In this document: positions 37,900-45,848 of the stretch, in pieces | Layout of the letters: each line of letters opens with the position of its first letter | Numbering within the stretch: the first letter of the stretch is position 1 | Assembly (NCBI RefSeq): GCF_014174495.1 | Contig: NZ_JACJHR010000045.1 | Coordinates: 1 to 64,000 of the forward strand | Origin: Amycolatopsis echigonensis | GTDB taxonomy: Bacteria > Actinomycetota > Actinomycetes > Mycobacteriales > Pseudonocardiaceae | Reading direction: 5' to 3' | Length of the DNA stretch: 64,000 nucleotides | Program-made: the position numbers and the translations under genes | The notes under the pieces: model-generated | Seen by the model: only the letters and a program-made list of their open reading frames with translations | The model's database searches: none | What the model was told of the DNA's origin: nothing

Positions 37900-37930
37900 G
37901 GCGGCCCGGGCAGGGGAAGACCGGGCCGCC
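37900..37930. terminator. bidirectional hairpin
   Basis: 10-bp stem GGCGGCCCGG/CCGGGCCGCC with an 11-nt loop between two convergent genes. Confidence 0.7.
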
Positions 37931-37943
37931 GCCCCGGGACCGT

Positions 37944-38438
37944 TCACTCCAACGAGACCGCGACTTCCTCCAGTGCGTCCATCGACTCCTGCATGCCGCC
38001 CTCCATGCCGGATTCCAGGATGGCGTCGCGGAGTTCCTTGCTGTGCGTTTCGGTCAGCATGGTCACTCTGGTGCGGTCGCCCGATTCGGCGAACGTCACC
38101 GTGACCACGGGTGCGCCGACGTCCGAGGCACCTGGGGTTTCGTAGACCTCGGTGTGGACCAGGCGTTCGTTGGGCGTTATCTCTCGATACTCACCGTGGA
38201 AAGCGACCTCGAAATCGCCGTTCGCGATCATCACGTAGCGCCATTGGCCGCCGACGCGGAGGTCGATGTCCACCGACGTCACCGTGCCCCGCTTGCCCGC
38301 CCACCAGCGCTTCACCAGGTCCGGCGTGGTCCAGGCGCGGTAGACGTGCTGCCGCGGGGCGGCGAAATCCCGGGTGATCAGGATCTGGTCGTCAGCGGGC
38401 AGCGTCACCTTCGCCGTGCCGGTCGTCGTGTCCGTCAT
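37944..38438 (-). CDS. SRPBCC/AHSA1 domain protein
   Basis: 164 residues with the AHSA1-like START fold: ILITRDFAAPRQHVYRAWTTPDLVKRWWAG at the N-terminus, GGQWRYVMIANG, and HSKELRDAILESGMEGGMQESMDALEEV at the end. Such proteins bind hydrophobic ligands; function unknown. Its start overlaps the end of the ArsR gene by 47 bp, a common ArsR-AHSA1 operon. Confidence 0.9.
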   Translation of the reverse strand: MTDTTTGTAKVTLPADDQILITRDFAAPRQHVYRAWTTPDLVKRWWAGKRGTVTSVDIDLRVGGQWRYVMIANGDFEVAFHGEYREITPNERLVHTEVYETPGASDVGAPVVTVTFAESGDRTRVTMLTETHSKELRDAILESGMEGGMQESMDALEEVAVSLE

Positions 38439-38778
38439 GGTCTTCCTCCTCGGTCGAACCCATTTCTTCCAGCACGGCGTCCAGCGAGGCGAACCGTTCC
38501 TCCCAGGAACGTTCGTACCGGCGCACCCAGTCGTGGATCGGTTTGAGGGCGCGGCCGTTCAGCCGGTACAGGCGTTGCCTGCCCTCGTCCCGCACCTCGA
38601 CCGCGCCGACCTCGCGCAGCACTCGCAGATGTTTCGACACCTGCGGTTGCCCCAGGCCCAGCAGACGGACGAGGTCGTTCACCGGCCGTTCGCCCTCGGC
38701 GAGGACGTCCAGGATTTCCCGGCGCCGTGGTTCGGCGACGGCGTTGAAGACGTCCGCGGTGGTCGCTGCCCGTGCCAT
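38392..38778 (-). CDS. ArsR family (metalloid-free) winged-helix regulator
   Basis: 128 residues. ArsR HTH: FNAVAEPRRREILDVLAEGERPVNDLVRLLGLGQPQVSKHLRVLREVGAVEVRDEGRQRLYRLN. No CxC metal site. C-terminus KPIHDWVRRYERSWEERFASLDAVLEEM is the subgroup always paired with AHSA1 proteins. Acidic His-rich tail overlaps the next gene. Confidence 0.93.
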   Translation of the reverse strand: MARAATTADVFNAVAEPRRREILDVLAEGERPVNDLVRLLGLGQPQVSKHLRVLREVGAVEVRDEGRQRLYRLNGRALKPIHDWVRRYERSWEERFASLDAVLEEMGSTEEEDHDGHDDRHGEGDAAR

Positions 38779-38808
38779 GCGGCAATCATATGCCGATATG
38801 GGTATGCG

Positions 38809-39408
38809 TCAAGAGGCAGGCCGGGCTCGGACGTGGAAGCGCTCGCCTTGCGGACCGAAAAGCGCCAGGACCTCGCAGACCTGGTCGCCGGCGTTGCCGA
38901 ACCAGTGCGGAACGTGGGTGTCGAACTCGGCGACCTCGCCCGGCCGGAGGGTTACGTCGTGCTCGCCGAGCATCAGGCGCAACTGTCCGGACAGGACGTA
39001 CATCCACTCGTACCCCTCGTGGACCCGCTGGTCCGGGGGTTCGGCGGAACGCTCCGGCGGCAGGATCATCTTGTAGGCGCGCAGGCCGCCCGGACGCCGG
39101 GTGAGCGGCACATAGGTCCGGCCGTGCCGGACGAACGGTTTCGGGTGCAGGCGCGGATCGCCGGTCGGGGGCGCGCCGACCAGTTCGTCCAGCGGGACCT
39201 GGTAGGCGCGGGCCAGCGCGAGCAGCAGTTCCAGGGTGGGTTTGCGCTGCCCGGCTTCGAGCCGCGACAGGGTGCTCACCGAGATCCCGGTCGTTTCCGA
39301 GAGACCGGTCAGCGTCGCGTTGCGCTGCTTGCGCAGGGCGCGCAGCCTCGGGCCGACCGAGTGCAGGATCTCGCCGAGGTCCTGATCGTCTTCGCTCATG
39401 CCGCTCAA
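38809..39408 (-). CDS. XRE regulator with C-terminal cupin
   Basis: 199 residues. HTH_3 (about 18-72: LRALRKQRNATLTGLSETTGISVSTLSRLEAGQRKPTL) followed by a linker and a cupin_2 domain (about 120-190: HEGYEWMYVLSGQLRLMLGEHDVTLRPGEVAEFDTHVPHWFGN). Architecture of small-molecule responsive regulators. Divergent from the fused flavoprotein/methyltransferase gene across 81 bp and the likely controller of it. Confidence 0.92.
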   Translation of the reverse strand: MSGMSEDDQDLGEILHSVGPRLRALRKQRNATLTGLSETTGISVSTLSRLEAGQRKPTLELLLALARAYQVPLDELVGAPPTGDPRLHPKPFVRHGRTYVPLTRRPGGLRAYKMILPPERSAEPPDQRVHEGYEWMYVLSGQLRLMLGEHDVTLRPGEVAEFDTHVPHWFGNAGDQVCEVLALFGPQGERFHVRARPAS

Positions 39409-39489
39409 TTTGCCACTTCGGCAAAGAACTTTGTCAAGTCGGCGCGTTCTCCGGATAGTCCGAAGGCACGGGGACTACAGGAGGATCCA

Positions 39490-41073
39490 GTGGACGAGAA
39501 GTACGACGTGGTGGTGGTCGGCGGCGGTGCGGCCGGGCTGAGCGGAGCGGTGGCGCTCGCGCGGTCCCGGCGGTCGGTGCTGGTCGTGGATTCCGGCGAA
39601 CCGCGCAACGCGCCGGCCGGGCACGTGCACAACTACCTCGGCCGCGAAAGCACACCGCCTGCCGAACTCCTCTCGCTCGGCCGCGCCGAGCTCGCCGGAT
39701 ACGGCGGCGAGGTCGTCGCGCAGACGGTGACGTCGATTGCCAAGGGAGACAACGGGTTCGAGATCTCGCTGGCCGACGGGCGGCGCACGCACGCGCGGCG
39801 GGTGCTGGTCGCGACCGGTCTCGTGGACGAACTGCCCGACGTCGCCGGGCTGGCGGCGCGCTGGGGGCGGGACGTCCTGCACTGCCCGTACTGCCACGGC
39901 TGGGAGGTGCGCGACCGGGCGGTCGGCGTGCTGTCGAGCGGTCCGCTGACCGTGCATCAGGCGTTGATGTGGCGGCAGCTGACCGACGACGTGGTCGTTT
40001 TCCGGCACACCCACGGCGATTTCGACGAGACTCCGCTGCTGGCCCGCGGGGTCCGGATCGTGGACGGCGTGGTCGCCGCGGTCGAGGCCGAGGACGACCA
40101 GCTGACCGGGGTCCGGCTCGAATCGGGCGAGGTCGTCGCGCGCGAGGCGCTGGCGGTCGCGGCGCCGGCCAAGACGCGGGCGGACTTTCTCGCGCCGCTC
40201 GGGATCGAGCCGGAACCGGTGGAGTTCAACGGGTTCGTGATCGGGACGCGGGTTCCCGCGGACGCGACCGGACGGACGTCCGTGCCCGGCTTGTGGGTGG
40301 CGGGGAACGTCACGGACATGCGGGCGCAGGTCGTGGTTTCGGCCGCCGCGGGGTTGATGGCAGGGGCGGCGATCAACGGCGAGCTGGTCGAGGAGGAGGC
40401 CGAGGAAGCCGTGCGGCTGCGGGAAATGCCGTTCTCGCACGAGATGGAGCGGGAGGTCGCGCGGGCCAACCACGCGGACGCGCCACCGTTCGACCGTGCC
40501 TCCTGGGAGGAGCGGTATCGCTCGCAGGACGAGATGTGGAGCGGGCGGCCGAACGATCAGCTCGTGACCGAGGCTCGCGACCTCGAACCGGGCCACGCGC
40601 TGGACGCGGGCTGCGGCGAGGGCGGCGACGCGATATGGCTCGCGCAGCAGGGCTGGCGCGTGACGGCGGTCGACTTCTCCACGACCGCCATCGAACGAGG
40701 GCGCGCGCAGGCAGGGAAACTCGGGGTCGCGGACCGCATCGCCTGGGTCGCCGCGGACTTGGCCGAATGGGTGCCGGAATCGAAGTTCGATCTGGTGACG
40801 ACGCATTTCCTGCACGTGCCGTCGGCGGCCCGGAAGGTGGCGTTCGCGCGGCTCGCGGACGCGGTGGCACCGGGCGGGACGCTGCTGGTGGTGGGCCACG
40901 ACCCCGCAGATCACCACGCCGGGCGGCCGCACATGCCGGACATGATGTTCACGGCTGAGGAAGTGGCGGAGACGTTGGACCAGTCGTGGGCTTCGGTGGC
41001 CGCAGAGGTCCGGGAGCGGACGGCGGCGGAGAGGTCCGTGCGGGACACGGTGCTGGTGGCCCGGAAGAAGTGA
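39490..41073 (+). CDS. fused thioredoxin-reductase-like flavoprotein and class I methyltransferase
   Basis: 527 residues. Residues 1-310 are a Trx-reductase-like FAD/NADPH protein: DVVVVGGGAAGLSGAVALARS (FAD), redox pair CPYC in LHCPYCHGWEVRDR, VPGLWVAGNVTDM near the end. Residues 330-527 are a SAM methyltransferase: HALDAGCGEGGDAIWLAQQGW (motif I), AVDFSTTAI, VTTHFLHV. The frame is continuous, with no stop at the junction (about 310-330), so the fusion is real. Start is GTG 39490, 5 nt after AGGAGG. Such bifunctional proteins occur in actinobacteria; the paired reaction is unknown, perhaps detoxifying a disulfide or metalloid/thiol substrate. Confidence 0.9.
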   Translation: MDEKYDVVVVGGGAAGLSGAVALARSRRSVLVVDSGEPRNAPAGHVHNYLGRESTPPAELLSLGRAELAGYGGEVVAQTVTSIAKGDNGFEISLADGRRTHARRVLVATGLVDELPDVAGLAARWGRDVLHCPYCHGWEVRDRAVGVLSSGPLTVHQALMWRQLTDDVVVFRHTHGDFDETPLLARGVRIVDGVVAAVEAEDDQLTGVRLESGEVVAREALAVAAPAKTRADFLAPLGIEPEPVEFNGFVIGTRVPADATGRTSVPGLWVAGNVTDMRAQVVVSAAAGLMAGAAINGELVEEEAEEAVRLREMPFSHEMEREVARANHADAPPFDRASWEERYRSQDEMWSGRPNDQLVTEARDLEPGHALDAGCGEGGDAIWLAQQGWRVTAVDFSTTAIERGRAQAGKLGVADRIAWVAADLAEWVPESKFDLVTTHFLHVPSAARKVAFARLADAVAPGGTLLVVGHDPADHHAGRPHMPDMMFTAEEVAETLDQSWASVAAEVRERTAAERSVRDTVLVARKK

Positions 41074-41304
41074 CGGCGCGACGACCCCAGCTTGGTCGGG
41101 ACGACTCGGCCGGGCTGGGGTTCGCCGCTGGTTGAGCCAGCAGCGGGGCGCAGCCGTCTCGCGCGAAGGTTTCGAAACGGTCCGGACCGTCAGCTGCGAG
41201 CAGACGCGCAAGGGTGAGAAGCCCTCTGCCTGGGAGCCGAAAAAGCGGCTAAAGTCTCCCTCCTGCTCCGCAACCGCGGAGCAATCGCAGCAGAGGAGAC
41301 GCGG

Positions 41305-42096
41305 ATGCGCAGGACCATGCTCGCTCTCGCGATGGTCGGCTTCCTCATCGGAACCGCTGGAGTCGCGGAGGCCGCCCCCGGGGTCGAGGTCGGCGGGACT
41401 GTCGCGAAGCCCGGGGACCGGACCGCCGCGCAACTGGACGGGGCACGGCTTGACCAGGTCGTGAACGACGCGGCTCCTGTGTTGCCGCCCGGGAAGAACA
41501 CCGCGTTGCGGGTAACGGTGCGAGTTTACGGGGCGGGTCATCGGGCCGTGACGTTCGCGCTCGCCGAGCTGAGTCCGTCGTTCGGCAATCATCCAGCGGT
41601 CTTCCGGGGCGGGCGGCGCGGTGTCGACCTGACCGTGCCGGGCGACCGCGACGGGTCGCGGACGATTCGGGACGTGCGAAGTGTTTCCGTCGCGGTTTCC
41701 GCCGCACAGCCTGCCGCACAACCGGTGCGGATCACCGCGCACGGCCGTTCGGTGACGCTGCCGCCCTCGTTTCTGGCGAAGCTGCCACGGCAGACGGTGA
41801 CCGCGCGGTTCGGCTCCGACGCAGGGACGCAGACCCACCAGGAGTCCGGGCCGCCGCTAGCGCTCGTGCTCGCGCTGGCGTGCGTGTTTCCGAAGTCGGA
41901 CACTCCGGTGGTCGCGGTGGGAGCGGACGGCTACGGCGCGGCAGTAACGCTCGCCGAGGCGCGGACGGGCGGGCGACCGCTGCTGCTGTCCACCGTGGAG
42001 GACGGGAAACCGCTTACGGCGCCTCGTTTGGTGCCACTGGGCGACGTGAAGGGCGGACGCTACGTCTCCGGGGTCACCGCGCTGGCGGTCGGCTGA
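41305..42096 (+). CDS. predicted secreted protein, unknown function
   Basis: 263 residues with a Sec signal peptide (MRRTMLALAMVGFLIGTAGVAEAA, cleavage after AEA about residue 23). The rest is soluble and beta-rich. The C-terminal part (VVAVGADGYGAAVTLAEA ... APRLVPLGDVKGGRYVSGVTAL) resembles the small beta domain found in secreted molybdopterin oxidoreductase-like proteins, but no cofactor residues are visible. Starts 9 nt after a GAGGAGA ribosome site. Confidence 0.8.
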   Translation: MRRTMLALAMVGFLIGTAGVAEAAPGVEVGGTVAKPGDRTAAQLDGARLDQVVNDAAPVLPPGKNTALRVTVRVYGAGHRAVTFALAELSPSFGNHPAVFRGGRRGVDLTVPGDRDGSRTIRDVRSVSVAVSAAQPAAQPVRITAHGRSVTLPPSFLAKLPRQTVTARFGSDAGTQTHQESGPPLALVLALACVFPKSDTPVVAVGADGYGAAVTLAEARTGGRPLLLSTVEDGKPLTAPRLVPLGDVKGGRYVSGVTALAVG

Positions 42097-42104
42097 CCAC
42101 CAGG

Positions 42105-42297
42105 TCAGGCGTGGTGCACAGACTCCACCGTGTACAGGTGCGGGTCGTGCTCGGCCAAGGCCGCGGCGGCGGACAGGTGTTCTCGGCATTGCGGGTCGGC
42201 GAGCATGGATTCGAAGGCCTCGACGCTGGACCACTGGACGTAGTTCACCACGCGGGTGCAGTCGGTGCTCGCGTGAATGTTCGCGGACAAGGGCCTT
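42105..42297 (-). pseudogene. C-terminal remnant of an antibiotic-biosynthesis-monooxygenase (ABM) domain protein
   Basis: The frame reads SANIHASTDCTRVVNYVQW, SSVEAFESMLADPQCREHLS, ...HDPHLYTVESVHHA, the second half of an ABM-fold monooxygenase. The first ~40 residues of the family are absent; the open frame upstream runs into the divergent MarR start. Could be a truncated remnant or, less likely, a minimal functional unit starting within 42317. Confidence 0.6.
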
Positions 42298-42315
42298 GTG
42301 TGTAAGGCTCCTGTC

Positions 42316-42753
42316 ATGGGTCAAGAGACGACGCGTCGGCCGGGGTATCTCGTCAAGCGGGTGCAGCAGGCGTTCCGCCAGGCGTCCGACGAGTTGTTGC
42401 GTCCGATCGGGTTGTCGATGGCGCAGTACGCGGTGCTGGTGGCCCTCGCGGAGAACCCGGGGGCGTCGTCGGCCGAGTTGGCGCGGCAGTGTTTTGTGAC
42501 GCGGCAGTCGTTGCGAGACGTGTTGACCGGGCTGAAGACGGCTGGACTGGTCGCGGTTGCGGAGGTAGCGCCGACGGGGCGGGCGCGGCCGGTGCGGCTC
42601 ACGGCGTCCGGTGAGGCTCGGTTGAGCGAGGCGCATCGGGCGGTCGGCGAGGTTGAGGAGCGCATGCTGGCCGGGATGTCGGAGCCCGAGCGGCGGCGGC
42701 TGGCTGGGCTGTTGAGCACCTGTGCGGAGAACCTGACGCCTGCGGACCGATGA
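42316..42753 (+). CDS. MarR family regulator
   Basis: 145 residues: LVKRVQQAFRQASDELLRPIGLSMAQYAVLVALAENPGASSAELARQCFVTRQSLRDVLTGLKTAGLV (HTH), wing RARPVRLTASGEARL. ATG 42316 is the family start. Divergent from the ABM remnant, which may once have been its target, and 51 bp upstream of the RibD-like reductase. Confidence 0.92.
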   Translation: MGQETTRRPGYLVKRVQQAFRQASDELLRPIGLSMAQYAVLVALAENPGASSAELARQCFVTRQSLRDVLTGLKTAGLVAVAEVAPTGRARPVRLTASGEARLSEAHRAVGEVEERMLAGMSEPERRRLAGLLSTCAENLTPADR

Positions 42754-42804
42754 GTTTTCGCGACTCCGCCGGTCTACCTCGTATCAAGCGAACGAGGAGG
42801 GCTC

Positions 42805-43359
42805 ATGGGCAAGGTGTTGTGGCACGTCGCGATGTCGCTGGACGGGTTCGTCGCCGCGGACGGGCATGCGATGGACTGGATGTCGGGCGTGCACGTCACG
42901 CCGGGAGTGCACGAGGAATCCATCGCGCGGGTCGGGGCGATTTTGGGCGGGCGGAGCGGGTTTGACGCACTTGCCGCACGCGCGCCCGGGAAGGTCGCCA
43001 GGCAGCCGTACGGCGGAGCGTGGAGCGGCCCGGTTTTTGTGCTCACTCATCATCCCGAGGACGCCCAGCCGGAGGACGGGGTCACATTTCTCGACTGCGA
43101 CGTCCGGGAAGCGGTCGAGATCGGGCTCGCGGCGGCGGCCGGGAAGGATCTTGAGCTGCACAGCCAGGATATCGCGCGGCAGTGCGTTGAGCTGGGGATT
43201 GTCGACGAGTTCGTCGTGCACCTCATGCCGGTGATGCTCGGCTCCGGGGTCCGGCTGTTCGACAATCCGGGCGGGAAGCCGGTTCGGTGGGACCGGGTGC
43301 ACGACGGGGATCCGGCACTCGCGGTCGACCTGCGGTACCGGCTCGCCGCGAAACGCTAA
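42805..43359 (+). CDS. dihydrofolate reductase/RibD C-terminal-like reductase
   Basis: 184 residues of the RibD_C/DHFR-like family: VAMSLDGFVAADGHAMDWM at the N-terminus, ILGGRSGFDA, and IVDEFVVHLMPVMLGSGVRLFD. NADPH-dependent reductase of unknown substrate; common as a stand-alone protein in actinobacteria. Good ribosome site AGGAGG. Follows the MarR gene and may be in its operon. Confidence 0.92.
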   Translation: MGKVLWHVAMSLDGFVAADGHAMDWMSGVHVTPGVHEESIARVGAILGGRSGFDALAARAPGKVARQPYGGAWSGPVFVLTHHPEDAQPEDGVTFLDCDVREAVEIGLAAAAGKDLELHSQDIARQCVELGIVDEFVVHLMPVMLGSGVRLFDNPGGKPVRWDRVHDGDPALAVDLRYRLAAKR

Positions 43360-43416
43360 ATCCCGGTCAGCGGGACGGATCGGCCTACTAATGGCGTATG
43401 GCGACCACGGAGTTAT

Positions 43417-43428
43417 TGGTCTATACCA
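43417..43428. promoter_or_regulatory. DasR-like operator (dre)
   Basis: TGGTCTATACCA, one base from the symmetric TGGTCTAGACCA core known for DasR sites in Streptomyces, 50 bp upstream of the chitinase start. Suggests induction by N-acetylglucosamine through a GntR-type regulator. Confidence 0.6.
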
Positions 43429-43478
43429 TTTGGACAGGGGTTCACCGCCCCTCGGTCCTCACCGTGGAGGTTCCACCC

Positions 43479-44456
43479 ATGCGTCTGTCCTCACCCCGGA
43501 AACTGGCCGCCGCGCTCGGCGGGCTGCTGGCCGTCGCCGGACTCGCGATGCCGCAGGGCACCGCGGCGGCAAGCGGCTCGTCGATCGCGCTCGCGCCCTA
43601 TGTGGACATGGGCGCGTGGCCGTCGCCCGTGTTGTCGTCGATGTCCGAGCAGAGCGGCATCAAGAGTTTCACCCTCGGCTTCGTCACCGGAGCTGCGTGC
43701 AAGGCCAGCTGGTTCGCTGCTTACGACCCCCGCCAGGGCTGGCAGTCCGATGAAATCGCGAAGATCCGCGCGGCTGGCGGCGACGTCAAGGTTTCCTTCG
43801 GCGGCGCGTCCGGCGTCGAGCTCGCACAGGCGTGCAGCGACGTCACTTCGCTGGCCGGCGAGTACGAAGCGGTGATCAACGCCTACCACCTCAAGTACAT
43901 CGACGTCGACATCGAGGGCTCGGCGGTCGCCGACCCCGCTTCGATCGCACTTCGTTCGCAGGCACTGAAAAAGGTGCAGGACGACAATCCCGGACTCAAG
44001 ATCTCCCTGACGCTGCCGGTGCTTCCCACCGGCCTCACGTCTGACGGCCTGAACGTCGTGACCTCGGCGCGGGACGCGGGCGTCGACCTCGACCTGGTGA
44101 ACGTCATGGCGATGGACTACTACCAGGGCTCCGGCGATCAGGGGGCCAAGGCGATCCAGGCGGCGCAATCCACGCAGGCGCAACTGAAATCGGCTCTCGG
44201 ACTGTCCGATGCGGACGCTTGGCGCAAGGTCGGGCTCACGCCGATGCTGGGCGTCAACGATTCGCAGAACGAAATCTTCTACCAGAAGGACGCCAGCGCC
44301 GTGGTGAGTTTCGCGCAGAGTGTCCACCTGGGAATGCTGTCGTTCTGGGAACTCGGCCGCGACGCGAACGCGTGCAGCGGACCGCTTTACCGGTGCACCG
44401 ACGTTTCCCAGCAGCCGTACGAGTTCTCGAAGATCTTCGCCGGGTACTCCGGCTGA
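43479..44456 (+). CDS. secreted GH18 chitinase-like hydrolase
   Basis: 325 residues. Signal peptide (about 1-31, ending GTAAAS), then a single GH18 TIM barrel: SIALAPYVDMGAWPS, KVSFGGASG, catalytic DVDIEG (Glu is acid/base), VNVMAMDYY and LSFWELGRD. Hydrolyses chitin oligomers outside the cell; no carbohydrate-binding module. ATG 43479 has GGAGG 8 nt upstream. A DasR-like site precedes it and a hairpin follows. Confidence 0.93.
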   Translation: MRLSSPRKLAAALGGLLAVAGLAMPQGTAAASGSSIALAPYVDMGAWPSPVLSSMSEQSGIKSFTLGFVTGAACKASWFAAYDPRQGWQSDEIAKIRAAGGDVKVSFGGASGVELAQACSDVTSLAGEYEAVINAYHLKYIDVDIEGSAVADPASIALRSQALKKVQDDNPGLKISLTLPVLPTGLTSDGLNVVTSARDAGVDLDLVNVMAMDYYQGSGDQGAKAIQAAQSTQAQLKSALGLSDADAWRKVGLTPMLGVNDSQNEIFYQKDASAVVSFAQSVHLGMLSFWELGRDANACSGPLYRCTDVSQQPYEFSKIFAGYSG

Positions 44457-44467
44457 CGAATACGGAG

Positions 44468-44497
44468 CAGCCCGGGCCCGGCGCGGGACCCGGGCTG
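44468..44497. terminator. hairpin after the chitinase gene
   Basis: 9-bp stem CAGCCCGGG (44468-44476) / CCCGGGCTG (44489-44497), 12 bp past the stop codon. Confidence 0.7.
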
Positions 44498-44511
44498 ACT
44501 CCGGCACGAGA

Positions 44512-44648
44512 TCAGGGCAGGTAGTACATCGGGTTCGGCAGCTTCACCGGGTGATCCGCGTAGCCGCCTTCGAGGTCGCTGAACTGGTCGCCGTAGTACG
44601 CCTTGACGTCGTTCTTCACCTGGCCGATGTTGGCCGGTTCAACCCGCA
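44512..44648 (-). pseudogene. C-terminal remnant of a HAD-type acid phosphatase
   Basis: Minus-strand frame ending at 44512 reads NIGQVKNDVKAYYGDQFSDL, EGGYADHPVKLPNPMYYLP-stop, the end of secreted HAD acid phosphatases (VGDQ.SDL.GGYAD). Nothing upstream matches; the frame abuts the 3' end of the THUMP-like gene, so a deletion removed the rest. No start codon. Confidence 0.6.
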
Positions 44649-45847
44649 GAACTTACGCCGCGCTCCCCGGCTTGAAAACCCTCCGATGGGATGCGTTCGG
44701 CCCGGCAGACGAATGCCACCGGCGACCGGCCGATCCGCGTCAGCACCACAGTGGACTCTTCGCGCCCGCGCGGTTTCAACTTGCGACGCAAGGCGTCCGG
44801 GTCCACGTCGAGGCCGCGGACGAGGATTTCCAGCCGTCCGACGTCGAGCTTCTTCAACGCCTGCCCGAGCGTCTTTTCGCGGTACGGCAACTGGTCCAGC
44901 ACTCGGAAAGCACGCACCCCGGGCGGCGGCGTGTCGCCGGTGAGGTAGGCGATGCGTTCGTCCAGTTGCCACAAGCCATGCCGCGCTGCGTAATGGCGCA
45001 CGAGACCGGCGCGTACGACCGCGCCGTCCGGGTCGACCAGCCACTCCCCCGCTGCTCGCACGGGAATGTCGTCCGGCTCCGCGTCAGTGAGAGTCCACTG
45101 TGCACCGTCCGAACGCAACACGGTCGCTCGCCGGGTGACGCCGGACGAAAGCCCTCGCCACAAGCAAGCCTCGCGGACTTGGCCGTCGAGCGACACAAGT
45201 TCCACCTCGTCCGCCCACGGCGCGATGGAGAAATCCATACCAGGCGCGCATTTCACCGACAGGATCCGGCCGGGATAGGCAGCCACGAGTTCGTCGAGCG
45301 GCGGCAGGAAGTCGGCCGGACGCCACACCCGGCGGCCAGCGGAGTCGCGGCGAGCGGGATCGGCGACCACGGCTGTGTCCCGGGAAACCGGACGCAAGGC
45401 GTCGGCCCGCCCGACGAGCGGTGTGACTCCAGCGACGGAAGCGTTGTGCCGGGCCATTTCCAGCCGTACTGGGTCCACGTCGGACCCGATCGCCGACGAA
45501 GCGACCCGGGACAGCTCGACCAGGTCCGCGCCGACCGAGCACGTGACGTCGTGCACGGCGAGACCGGCCAGCCGGGAGGCCCGATGCCGAGCCACTGGAG
45601 TAGCACTCGCCTGCTGCAAGGCGTCCGCGGTGAACAGCCAATCAGCGGAAGCAGCCAGTTTCAGAACCGATTTACGCCGCAACGCAACGGTTTCCAGCAC
45701 CGGTGCGGCGTGCTCGCCGACCAGGCGACGAGCCGCGGTGACGTCCGCGATCCGCGAACCGTCCAAAGTGGAGCACTCGGCGAGCGCCGCCCGTCCCGCG
45801 GCGGAGCGCAGGAAGGCGACGTCGTCGAGCGTGAAACTGTAGGGCAA
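44639..45847 (-). CDS. THUMP-like class I methyltransferase (Rv3037c-like)
   Basis: 402 residues. N-terminal helical part, then a SAM domain with DVTCSVGADLVELSRV (motif I), GSDVDPVRLEMARHNA, VVADPARRDSAGRR, and a C-terminal THUMP-like domain (LKKLDVGRLEILVRGLDVDPDALRRKLKPRG). RNA methylation is likely from the domain pair. The last ~20 residues (ERIPSEGFQAGERGVSSAG) look foreign and may come from the deletion that made the adjacent remnant. 1 bp from the next methyltransferase gene; same order as Rv3037c-Rv3038c. Confidence 0.85.
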   Translation of the reverse strand: MPYSFTLDDVAFLRSAAGRAALAECSTLDGSRIADVTAARRLVGEHAAPVLETVALRRKSVLKLAASADWLFTADALQQASATPVARHRASRLAGLAVHDVTCSVGADLVELSRVASSAIGSDVDPVRLEMARHNASVAGVTPLVGRADALRPVSRDTAVVADPARRDSAGRRVWRPADFLPPLDELVAAYPGRILSVKCAPGMDFSIAPWADEVELVSLDGQVREACLWRGLSSGVTRRATVLRSDGAQWTLTDAEPDDIPVRAAGEWLVDPDGAVVRAGLVRHYAARHGLWQLDERIAYLTGDTPPPGVRAFRVLDQLPYREKTLGQALKKLDVGRLEILVRGLDVDPDALRRKLKPRGREESTVVLTRIGRSPVAFVCRAERIPSEGFQAGERGVSSAG

Positions 45848-45848
45848 G

